Shown piece after piece: positions 21,130 to 29,459 of a stretch of DNA of 64,000 nucleotides. A program made the position numbers and the translations under genes. The stretch's first letter is position 1. Each line of letters begins with the position of its first letter. The stretch lies in contig OZ251244.1 in the NCBI GenBank assembly GCA_965240325.2, positions 434,001 through 498,000 of the forward strand, read 5' to 3'. The notes beneath the pieces were generated by a model that saw only the letters and a program-made list of their open reading frames with translations, was not told the origin of the DNA and did not search any database. Source of the stretch: Rebecca billardiae RCC1528 (taxonomy: Eukaryota > Haptophyta).

Positions 21130-21688
21130 CAGGTTAGGAGTACGGGTGTAAACTGGACAGTGGCCCCATAAGGTCCCTGGAGTTCCGCCGCAGCGCGCTT
21201 TCTGCGCTGCGGGCCCGTCTGGCGTCTCCGCGCGTGGCGGCCGCAATGGCACTGTCCAATTAGCCCCTGGCACTGGCTTATGAGGCATGGGAATCGAGCT
21301 CAGAGACGCGCGCGCGGAGGACTGCAGCGTGTGCAGCGGCTCGGGCGGTTGCGCTGGGACCTACTCCCACGCCAGCGCAGCCGCGCCCTGCCCCGGAGTC
21401 CGCCCTTCCTGAGTCCGCGCACGCGTCTTGCGGCTTGCAACGCTGGCGTTCGGCCTTGTGCGCTGGACTCACGAAACAAGGCGAAGGCGGCGAGAAGCGT
21501 GACCTGGCGCGTGCGCAGACGACGTCTCACGACCAGCACTCAGCAGGTGAGTCGAGCGAACATCGTGCGCCGTCGTGGCGACCCGCCAGTGGGCGCTCGT
21601 GCTCGTTCGCCCACGAGCCCTCGCCACGAGGCCGTCGCCCGCTGAGTGTCCAGATAGCCCCTGTGTCCAGTTAGCCCGTATCCACCTG
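21130..21688. mobile_element. TIR element between the two GT25 genes
   Basis: The left end begins CAGGTTAGGAGTACGGG and continues to ACTGGACA (21159). The right end, read in reverse complement from 21688, begins CAGGTGGATACGGGCTA and continues to ACTGGACA. The ends therefore match over about 25-30 bp with small indels. TGTCCA-TAGCCC motifs recur inside at 21253, 21647 and 21664. I see no clean 8-bp target duplication and no transposase, so this is an old or rearranged non-autonomous element. CAGG termini are compatible with hAT. A partial match (TAAACTGGACA) lies at about 58507. Confidence 0.6.
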
Positions 21689-21898
21689 TAGATACTACCG
21701 AGCACTGCCAGACGTCGTCCTCTGTCTGTCCGGTGGTCATCGGTCGTCAGACTATTGTCAGTATTGTACGCGCTGACTTACTGTATGCGGATCAATCAAG
21801 GTCATGAGCAAAGTAACCGTCCGGGTCGGCGGGGGCGATCGTCGAGAGATCGCTGTGGAGCCCGGACGTGACAGACGCGCCAATCGGGCAGAAAGCGC

Positions 21899-23065
21899 AT
21901 GGCAGCGCGGGGCAATATGCTGGCCGTGAGGTTGTACATCCTCGCAGTCCTCCTCGCCCTGCCGACTCTCGCGCGCCCCCGCGCTCCTGGTTTCGTGCCG
22001 ACGTTGCTCGGCGAAGTCGCAGGCTCACTCACGAGCGACGACGACGATGGGAGCCGACCGCCTGGCACCTGCGCGGACCTCCCGGGCGGCAAGGCGCCGT
22101 CGATCACGGCCGCATACTACATCAACAGGGCGAAAGACACACAGCGCAACGACTTCATGCAGCGCACGCTGCGCGAGGCGGGGATCGAGGCGGTGCGCGT
22201 GCCCGCGATCGAGCCGCCCGTGAGCGACTTCTACAAGCTGCTCCACGAACGCGAGGGGACAAAATATGCCGACTCTGAATTCATGCAGATGGCGTACTCG
22301 CAGCGCCGATGCCGACGCATGACGGAGCCGCTCGAGCCCGGCGGCCCGCGCCAGCCGCTCCTCGACTGCATGCACCCGGTCACGCGCAGCCCGCTTGGTT
22401 GCCCACACTGGTCATCGTACGGCAGCTTCTCGAATCAGCTGCGCAGCAGCAGGCTCAGCCGCACGCTCTGCGGCCAACTCGCCGCCAACTTCCTGAGCGG
22501 CTTGCGCGCCGTCCGGATGATTCAGGAGTGGGTGAACGCCAAGCGGACGGGCAAGGCGAGCCTGCTCCCGCCCTCATCACCCAAGCGCTCGCCGCTGCCC
22601 GACGAGCACTACTTCCTCCTGATGGAGGACGACTCGAAGGTTCTCTCCAAGCACTACCGCGAGCGCTTCTGCCAGTTCCTGGTCACCTTCCCACCGCACA
22701 CGTGGGACATCGCCAAGGTCGATGTGGACGCGCGCGACTTGAACCCGAGGGCCATGGTCGGGTGGCGGGCGAATCTGTACAGGCCCGCCGAGCTCGCGCA
22801 GATGCGCGCCGACCCGGACGTGTGGCTGCAGAACAGCACCGTCGACACCAAGCGCGTGCCGCTCGTCTTCGGCATGGCGGCCGTGCTGCTCCGCGAGAGC
22901 GCGCTGCCTCACGTTCTCAACATCTTCGAGGAGGCGACCGTGCGCGTGACCGACATGCTGATCGGCGTCGTTGCCAAAAACCGCACCCTTCGGGTCGCCG
23001 TGTCGCGTCAGAAGCTCTGCAACTCTGAGAACGCGATGCAGACTGCTACCACCCTGAATCACTGA
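21899..23065 (+). CDS. GT25-like glycosyltransferase, tandem copy 2
   Basis: Single exon, 388 residues, with an N-terminal signal peptide (MLAVRLYILAVLLALPTLA). From ITAAYYINRAKDTQRN onward it aligns with copy 1 almost without gaps: VRVPAIEPPVSDF, PLEPGGPRQPLLDC, LAANFLSGLRAVR, HYFLLMEDDSK with EDD at 243-245, FPPHTWDIAKVD, FGMAAVLLRESALPH. The signal and linker regions have diverged much more than the catalytic core, and several substitutions are conservative. This suggests duplication followed by purifying selection. Like its neighbour it should act in the ER or Golgi lumen on an unknown acceptor. Confidence 0.75.
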   Translation: MAARGNMLAVRLYILAVLLALPTLARPRAPGFVPTLLGEVAGSLTSDDDDGSRPPGTCADLPGGKAPSITAAYYINRAKDTQRNDFMQRTLREAGIEAVRVPAIEPPVSDFYKLLHEREGTKYADSEFMQMAYSQRRCRRMTEPLEPGGPRQPLLDCMHPVTRSPLGCPHWSSYGSFSNQLRSSRLSRTLCGQLAANFLSGLRAVRMIQEWVNAKRTGKASLLPPSSPKRSPLPDEHYFLLMEDDSKVLSKHYRERFCQFLVTFPPHTWDIAKVDVDARDLNPRAMVGWRANLYRPAELAQMRADPDVWLQNSTVDTKRVPLVFGMAAVLLRESALPHVLNIFEEATVRVTDMLIGVVAKNRTLRVAVSRQKLCNSENAMQTATTLNH

Positions 23066-23693
23066 CTGACTGAGTGACGACCGCGTCGTCTGCGTCGATC
23101 GTCCTCGAGCGATGTGTCATGTGAATGAGTGAGTCAGTAGTAGCACACTGTCAGCACCGGGTCCAGTCAGCATGGCCTGCACATCAGGCCGCGCATGGGC
23201 CACAGACAGACTCATGGGGCACGGCAGACGCGGTCACAGCACTGAGCAGTGCAGCACGCCACTCTCCGCCGCGGGATCACTATTCACTCAGCCCGAACTC
23301 GCTGCTCACAGTCTGCCCTGCCGCTTCAGCACGGCAGCGTCTGCAACAAATTTATTAATATATATATATTATATATATATTATATATGACCGCGTTCCGC
23401 GGTCCTCTTCCGTCAGAACCGCAACGGAGTTGGGGGCCCGCGGTGCAGCTGTGCCACCCGCTCCGTCACGGCACACTGCAGCCTCGCCGCCGCGTCCGGA
23501 TGCCGAGTGCGTACGAGTACAATAACTACAAACAGTACTAGGGCCGCTGCGCGCGCCCGCCGGTCGCGGCCCTCAGACAGCTGCTCGCGAGGCAAGTCCG
23601 ACACACAAGGCCAAGCGGTCACAAGCCGGCTGCCCGGCTCACAACGTGACTCGTGGTGGGCTGCGCGATTCGTGAAGACTGATGAACGAATAA

Positions 23694-23771
<78 letters not shown>

Positions 23772-24132
23772 TATATACTACTGGAACGCGATTCGTGTCA
23801 AGTACTGACTGAACGAGTAAGTATATATATACTAGCTACTGGAACAGTGTCAGAACGCGACAACTAGGGCCGTGCGCCCTCAACTTCGTAGTTGTTCAGA
23901 GTACTCACCCGAAGATTTAGATCGGCGTAGCCGATCATATTATAATATTAATTATATATATATATATATTCATAAATAAACACTCAGGCCAGCGCAGTCT
24001 CAGTAGTCAGTGCCCGGCCCAGACGACATCAGACTCACGGAGCCGGGGTGAACTCGGCATCCCGGTGGCCGGCGCCGGCCTTGCCGCTTGTGCCGCGCCC
24101 GCGGGCCGAGCCCGTCAGCGGCGAGCTACTAG
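23066..24132. other. Intergenic region with long TA arrays
   Basis: No gene. Contains TA-rich tracts at 23352-23388, 23695-23768 (about 37 TA units), 23821-23830 and 23937-23970. The flanks of the long array are duplicated: GAACGA-TAAGTATATA followed by TACTACTGGAAC or TAGCTACTGGAAC occurs at ~23684-23794 and again at ~23811-23843. ORFs made of alternating Ile and Tyr are artefacts of the array. Confidence 0.6.
23695..23768. repeat. (TA)n microsatellite, ~37 units
   Basis: Uninterrupted TA dinucleotides directly after TAAG. The array can form a cruciform and is a likely slippage site. Confidence 0.95.
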
Positions 24133-25518
24133 CTAGAGGTAATCACAACTGCTGCCAGACGCGTCGGAGCTGTCGCCACTTGTGCAACCACTAGTGGACG
24201 AGGAGGAAGCATGCGGGGCGGCATGCCCGCACTCGTATGCGAGCATAGCGTAGTGTGCGCTGGATTGCTGCAGATCAGCTTCGAGCTGCACGCACGTGGA
24301 GCAGGTGCCTGCTTCTGCGAGCGCATGGCCCACCTTGATGGGCGGGAGCGTGATGGCCGGCTGCACGTACGTCGTCAGCGGCAAGCTCTCCGGAACGTGC
24401 CGAGGGCTGCGATGCTGCTCGTACAGGTTCGTCTCGTCCTCGAGCTGCACCCGGCTCCCCACGCAAAGAAGGGAACCGCGCTCGCAGACACGGCACTCGC
24501 GGCTGTCAAAATCGTCGCCGACGTAGATGCCCGTCAGCACATTCGATGCAACCAGAGACACGAGGTGAGGGCCGTCGACCTCGCGGGGCAGCTGCGCGCG
24601 ACGCACGAAAGCCCGCACGACGTCTGCGCCCTCGAGCGCGGTCGTGTGCAGCCGGTCACAATCGTCGAGCTCGCGAGTTTCACGCCTGCCGCGGAAGTAC
24701 TCGCGTTCGACTCCCGTGTCGACATGCACGGCGCGGAGCTGTTGCTTGCCCTCTCCGACCTGCCGGGCGGCTATGTGCTCCTGGAGCTCGCACCAGAGCT
24801 CGCGAGCCGCTCTGACCAGCACGCCGTCCGCCTTGCGGCGCACGAGTCGGAAGAGCTTGGCGTGCGCGAGGAGCACCTCGGCGCGCAGCTCGAGCAGCTT
24901 GTCGAGTTGCTCGCGCGCGTCCTCGGCGTGCGCGGGACCGGCGTCACGGACGACGCGCTTGCCCTCCGCGGCGTCGAAGTAAACCACCGCCGTGACGTAG
25001 CCGACGCGATTTGGGCGCAGGTGCGAGCCCTCGAACGTGAGACCTTCGCTGACATCGAGCAAGTCGTCATGAAGGTTGATGCGCACGTTGCCGATGTACT
25101 CCCTTGACAAAGCGAGCTCTGAGGCCTCGCTGTACACCACCGCGCGCAGATAGGTCACCGTACGCGGCCCATCACGCGCGAAGTCGGCCGGCTTGCTCCT
25201 CAGCCAGGTCTGCACGCCCTCGAGGAGTTGGCGATCGTACCATGTCCCGGGCAGCCGGTCAGCCTTGAGCGCGCGCGAGAGCGCGCCCATCGCAAGGAGG
25301 AGCGGGTCGCGGAACGAGACGATGTAGTTATCGAGCGCCGACGACGAGGTGCTGCCGGACGTGCGGGGCACGGCTGTGACGGCCGCGCCTACCGTCTCCA
25401 AGAGGCACATCTTCAGCGTTTGTCTGCGGGAGCTCGCGTCTGGTTGCTGTGGGCGGGAGTGGTTGTTGTGATTCGTAATGACGTTCTGGAACGTACTCGG
25501 CTCATCACGCACAGCCAA
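24133..25518 (-). CDS. Hypothetical protein, no family recognised
   Basis: Single open frame of 461 residues with well-balanced composition, so probably real. The N-terminal third is mixed and polar (Asn/His/Gln-rich start, so a downstream Met such as MCLLETVG is a possible start). The centre has long amphipathic segments with Glu/Leu/Arg heptad character (HAEDAREQLDKLLELRAEVLLAHAKLFRLVRRK) that may form a coiled coil. A later region has three CxxC-like spots (CRVCERG, CSTCVQLEADL). The C-terminus is a Ser/Thr-rich low-complexity tail. No signal peptide or membrane segment is seen. It is convergent with the GT25 pair. I cannot assign a function. Confidence 0.6.
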   Translation of the reverse strand: MAVRDEPSTFQNVITNHNNHSRPQQPDASSRRQTLKMCLLETVGAAVTAVPRTSGSTSSSALDNYIVSFRDPLLLAMGALSRALKADRLPGTWYDRQLLEGVQTWLRSKPADFARDGPRTVTYLRAVVYSEASELALSREYIGNVRINLHDDLLDVSEGLTFEGSHLRPNRVGYVTAVVYFDAAEGKRVVRDAGPAHAEDAREQLDKLLELRAEVLLAHAKLFRLVRRKADGVLVRAARELWCELQEHIAARQVGEGKQQLRAVHVDTGVEREYFRGRRETRELDDCDRLHTTALEGADVVRAFVRRAQLPREVDGPHLVSLVASNVLTGIYVGDDFDSRECRVCERGSLLCVGSRVQLEDETNLYEQHRSPRHVPESLPLTTYVQPAITLPPIKVGHALAEAGTCSTCVQLEADLQQSSAHYAMLAYECGHAAPHASSSSTSGCTSGDSSDASGSSCDYL

Positions 25519-26513
25519 TAATTAGCCACTCTGGTGATTACGGCTACCTCGACCGTTCAAGGCATGTTTTGCCGCCCATCAATGTCCAATCATCGATGAT
25601 ACGTACTGCAAGACGGGCGGTTGGTGTGAGCGGCCCCGGTCACCCACTGATGATGATTTCGATGTGCTGAGCCTATCTGATGAACTAATATTCGATTTAT
25701 TATTCGCATACAGGCGGGTACGTGTATATATATATATATATTATCATAAGCGCTATAATCAAGTGGCGAATGTATGGTACGATGGCTGCGCACGTGGAGC
25801 TGATGCCGCCCACAGTCACCTTGCCGTGTCGTACGCGAGTCGGCGGTAGCTTGCGCTGAAAGTGGATGCAGCCGATCGGCGAGCTCGACGGTGGCCGCGC
25901 GGCCGCCTCCCAACCAAACCGCTTGAGGCCGCCGCCGGGCTGGACCTGCGAGTCCTCCGTGTGTGGAGCTAGGCTCCCACGCGTGGCCCGAGGCGTACAC
26001 GGGGTGCCGTCCGAGTGCGCGGCACAGCACACTTGCGGGCGAGCCGTGGGTCTGCGCAGACGCGGCCGCTCCCCGACCGTGCGCCACGAGCGAGAGAGCT
26101 GCCACGGTGCGCTCGTCACGGCGTGAGCGGGCGTGCAGCCACGTAGCCAGCGAAGCGGGCGCTTAAATGTGAGTGGTAATCGTGCCCCGCACGGCGTGCG
26201 CAACAGCAAAGCCGCCAAAGCGTGCCGCACTGGTTGCGGCGGTGCGCGGCACGCGCGCGCTCGAGTATGTAGACGAGTAGTAGGCGCGCGCGGAGAACCC
26301 CGCAGTTTGTGCTCGACGCGCGCACGCCGCCTCGACTCATCGCTGGATATGAAAATGAATGGGTTAGTCACAATGGCGCGGCAGCGGGTGGCCGTGTAAT
26401 CGGCTGACGCGAGTGCGCGCGGCATAGTAAATGCCGCGCGTTGAATGTGTGCCCGACACGCGACGGCGGTCGACCGCCCTGAACCACACAGCGGTGGATC
26501 TGGACGTAGACCG
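25519..26513. other. Intergenic region, no gene recognised
   Basis: Includes a short (TA)n tract at 25723-25742. Open frames on both strands here are Arg/Ala/Pro-rich without domains. GC falls near 25520-25760, then rises again. Confidence 0.45.
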
Positions 26514-26521
26514 CACGTTGC

Positions 26522-26962
26522 CAGCGATCCCGGTTCGTGTGATATCTGGCCTCACGAACGAACTCACGAACTTCGGTTCGCGAACCAAGGGAGTTCGCGA
26601 ACTCACGGCCTCCCCGACGGCCCTCTCGCGAACGAACTCGCGAACGTTCGCGAACCGTACGCGAACCGATTATTTATTCGATGCAATAGGAAAATTCTAT
26701 TAAATATGGAATTTTCGCCCGATTTGGCGGAAATCATATTGGAATATCGATCCAAGATGACCGTGAGATTGGCCGCTTACATATAGGAGATTGAGATTGT
26801 GTGGTTCGCGAACAGGTTCGCGTAGTTCGCGAACCGGTTCGCGAGTTCGCGAACATCGCCCGGAGGCCAGCCGATATGTGGCGAACGACGCGAATAACCT
26901 AGGCGAACAAGGCCCGTTCGTGAACCCGGTTCGCGAACTTTTTATACGAACCGGGATCGCTG
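26522..26962. mobile_element. hAT-like MITE with perfect TIRs and 8-bp TSD
   Basis: CAGCGATCCCGGTTCGT at 26522-26538 is the exact reverse complement of ACGAACCGGGATCGCTG at 26946-26962, a 17-bp perfect TIR starting CAG. The 8 bases immediately outside are identical on both sides: CACGTTGC at 26514-26521 and 26963-26970. This is a clean hAT-type target duplication and implies a recent insertion. Arrays of the palindrome TTCGCGAA (seven exact sites plus variants) sit next to both ends. The central ~150 bp are AT-rich, unlike the surroundings, and hold only a 26-residue frame (26706-26786, MEFSPDLAEIIL...). No transposase is encoded. The architecture parallels the element at 4442-5039, but the sequence family differs. 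Confidence 0.93.
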
Positions 26963-26970
26963 CACGTTGC

Positions 26971-27604
26971 GACTGCTTCAACTGCTATACCAGCGGCTTG
27001 TAAAGGGTTCGGCGCCTTGCCGGCCGCCCTTTGTTCGTTGTCACACATGGCTCCATCCACCACCCGTATAACCCCGCGAACGAACCCGGATGGCCCGAAT
27101 CGAAGGCTCGGAGTCAAGCTGCTCTTAATAGTAAAGCGTGCCTCAAAGCTGGCCCGTGGCCGGGCTCACTGGATAACTGGCTGGGTAGCCGGCATGGCTC
27201 CCGCGTCAGTCAGCCGGGCGGAGCCAGCCGTCACTCCGCCGTGCCAGTCAGCAGGCGCGCCACCTAAAAATATTAATTATATATAAATGGCGTAAATATA
27301 TAAATTATATATTAATCGTCGGCGCGACGAGCAGCTGCTCGCGCTCGGTCACGCTCTCCGTCAGACGGGCTCGGACCGGACTCGCCGTCGTCTCCGGCGG
27401 AGACCTCTGGAGACGATGCGGTGGGCGCCCGCGGCGGAGGTCAGGCTCTGCGCTTCCTGGCGGGTTCGATCATCCCAGCGCCGCTACGAAACGCGCCGCC
27501 AAGTGTGACGTGACGCTGGCGGCCGGACTTGCTCGGCTCACGACGGCGACGCGTCATGCGCCCGTGGTCCTGCCCGCTGCGGTCGCCCCGCGCGTGGGCA
27601 GCCG
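26971..27604. other. Intergenic region, no gene recognised
   Basis: Contains an AT-rich patch (27265-27318, with ATATATAAAT-like sequence) and GC-rich flanks. It includes the 3' flank of the minus-strand MFS gene. Confidence 0.45.
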
Positions 27605-29287
27605 TCACGCGTTCTTCGCGTCGGGCGGCGGGGGCAGGGCACGCACCACCCAGCCGCACGCGAACGTGATGATGCCCATGAAAGCGAACACGAGGAACTG
27701 CCGCCCCGGCAGCGCGAGCTCGCAGCCGATCGTCACGATCAGCCCGCCGACGAGCGGTGCAAACCCGCGCGCGAGCGCCGAGAGCGACTGTGAGAAGCCG
27801 TTGATCATCGCGAGTTGCGAGGGCTGCACCGAGTTGTTGACGATCACGTTGCCGAGGGTGAAGCCGAGCGTGCCGAAGCAGTTGATCGACGCGAGCGTGA
27901 GGAAGAGCATCGGGAAGACCAGCCGCGCGAGCACGGGCGGCGCGCCCGGCGTCAGGGCCACCCGCCTCAGGACGGCGAGAGCGGGCAGCACGCAGAAGAC
28001 CGGCAGGAGCAGGAAGTTGGCCCAGGCCAACGAGCGCTGCGCGGGGGGAGGGCGACGGGGCGCGCGGGGGCGGGGTGAGCGCGCGGCGGCGCGCGGGGCT
28101 CCGCACGCGCGGCGGGAGCGAGCGCGCGCGCAGACGCATGCCGCCGAGGCGCGCAGTCGCGGCGCGCGCGCGGCGGCGCGTGGCACCTTCGTGCCGATGC
28201 GCTGCGTGAGCGGCGCCTGCAGCGGCAGCGAGCCGAAGAGGCCTATTGAGGCGGCGGACATGAGGAAGCCGATCTCGCGCATGCTCAGCCCCACGCCGCC
28301 CTCGCTCAGCGGCAGCTTGAGCAGCAGCGGCACCGCGAGGTCGTACAGCACGTTGACGAAACAGTCGAGCGCGTACGCGAGGCACGCGAGCATGGGCCCG
28401 CGCTTGCCGATGAACGAGAGACGCTCGGCGACGGTGGGCGCGCGCGGCGCGGCCTCCTCGGACGCGGCGCCGGGCGCGCGCGCGGGCTCGCGCAGCGCGA
28501 CGTACGTCGTGAGCAGCGCGGCGAGCTGCACCACCATGCACGCCAGACACGGCAGCAGGTACGGCGCCGCGGCGAAGACGGGCATCCCTCCAAAGAGCCC
28601 CGGGTAATTCGACGCCGGCCGCGCGAGCAGGCCGCCCGTGACGGGCGCGATGACGGCGCCGAAGCCGAAGGCGAGCGTGAGCAGGCCGAAGGCGCGCACG
28701 CGGCGCTGCCCCGACGTCGTCCTCGCGATGTACGCCTTGAGGATCGAGATGTTCCCGTTCATGCTGCCGGCGACGATCCGAGCGACGAGCGCGGCCGAGA
28801 AGGACGTGGACGTGCCGAAGAGGGCCGTGGCGAGGATGCCGATGGTGATGGTGAAGAGCATCGTCTGGCGCACGCCGAAAAAATCCGAGCACGCCGAGAC
28901 CATCGGCGTCGCGATGAACGAGGCGAAGCAGTACGACGAGGACAGCAGGCCTGTGTACGCGCCCAGCTTGGACGCGGGGATCCCGAAGCCTTCCACCATG
29001 AACGGGAGGAAGGGGAAGAGCATCATCGACTGCACGGCCTCGGAGAACTGGACGGCGAAGATGCACGACTTCGCGCCGACGCTCAGCCGGCCGTCCTCGT
29101 CGGCCTGCGCCTCCGCGAAGCCGCCGCGAATGTCGGTGCGGCGCGCGGCCAGCAGCGGCCGGCGCGCGTGCGCGCCGCGCAGCGTAAAGCTCCGTGCGGC
29201 GTGGGGCGTGAGTCGTGCGCTGTCCACCTGCTGAATCTCGATCGCCGAGAGTGCTACCGCCGCCCACACCACGCGGATGAGCGCCAT
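27605..29287 (-). CDS. MFS transporter, DHA1/ZIFL-like
   Basis: Two exons on the minus strand (29287-28187 and 28036-27605) around a 150-bp GT-AG intron in phase 0, giving 510 residues. The intron is itself open in frame, so an unspliced reading would add 50 Arg/Ala-rich residues in the middle of the protein. Twelve hydrophobic segments are visible. The MFS signature between TM2 and TM3 is recognisable (ATPMVSACSDFFGVRQTML, the G-x3-D-x-x-G-R-type loop). The TM4 arginine region (VARIVAGSMNGNISILKAYIARTT) and a TM5 antiporter-type Pro/Gly motif (GFGAVIAPVTGGLLARP) follow. This fits the DHA1/tetracycline-resistance and plant ZIFL branch, probably a proton-coupled exporter. The N-terminal ~50 residues are a hydrophobic signal followed by an Arg/Ala/Ser-rich stretch, which in haptophytes could be a bipartite plastid leader. 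Substrate unknown. Confidence 0.82.
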   Translation of the reverse strand: MALIRVVWAAVALSAIEIQQVDSARLTPHAARSFTLRGAHARRPLLAARRTDIRGGFAEAQADEDGRLSVGAKSCIFAVQFSEAVQSMMLFPFLPFMVEGFGIPASKLGAYTGLLSSSYCFASFIATPMVSACSDFFGVRQTMLFTITIGILATALFGTSTSFSAALVARIVAGSMNGNISILKAYIARTTSGQRRVRAFGLLTLAFGFGAVIAPVTGGLLARPASNYPGLFGGMPVFAAAPYLLPCLACMVVQLAALLTTYVALREPARAPGAASEEAAPRAPTVAERLSFIGKRGPMLACLAYALDCFVNVLYDLAVPLLLKLPLSEGGVGLSMREIGFLMSAASIGLFGSLPLQAPLTQRIGTKVPRAAARAPRLRASAACVCARARSRRACGAPRAAARSPRPRAPRRPPPAQRSLAWANFLLLPVFCVLPALAVLRRVALTPGAPPVLARLVFPMLFLTLASINCFGTLGFTLGNVIVNNSVQPSQLAMINGFSQSLSALARGFAPLVGGLIVTIGCELALPGRQFLVFAFMGIITFACGWVVRALPPPPDAKNA

Positions 29288-29459
29288 CGCAATGTGCTGG
29301 TCCCGTGCGGTGAGGGCCGTCCGGCGTCCGGCGGGTCTTTTACGAATTACCGGACGCTCATTATTTTTCGGCACTCTGGATAATCCGGTGAGCGTCTCCG
29401 CCCGGCGGCGGTGCGCAGCGCTCACCGGACGAACGTCGCGCCCTCCGCGCGCGGTGGCC

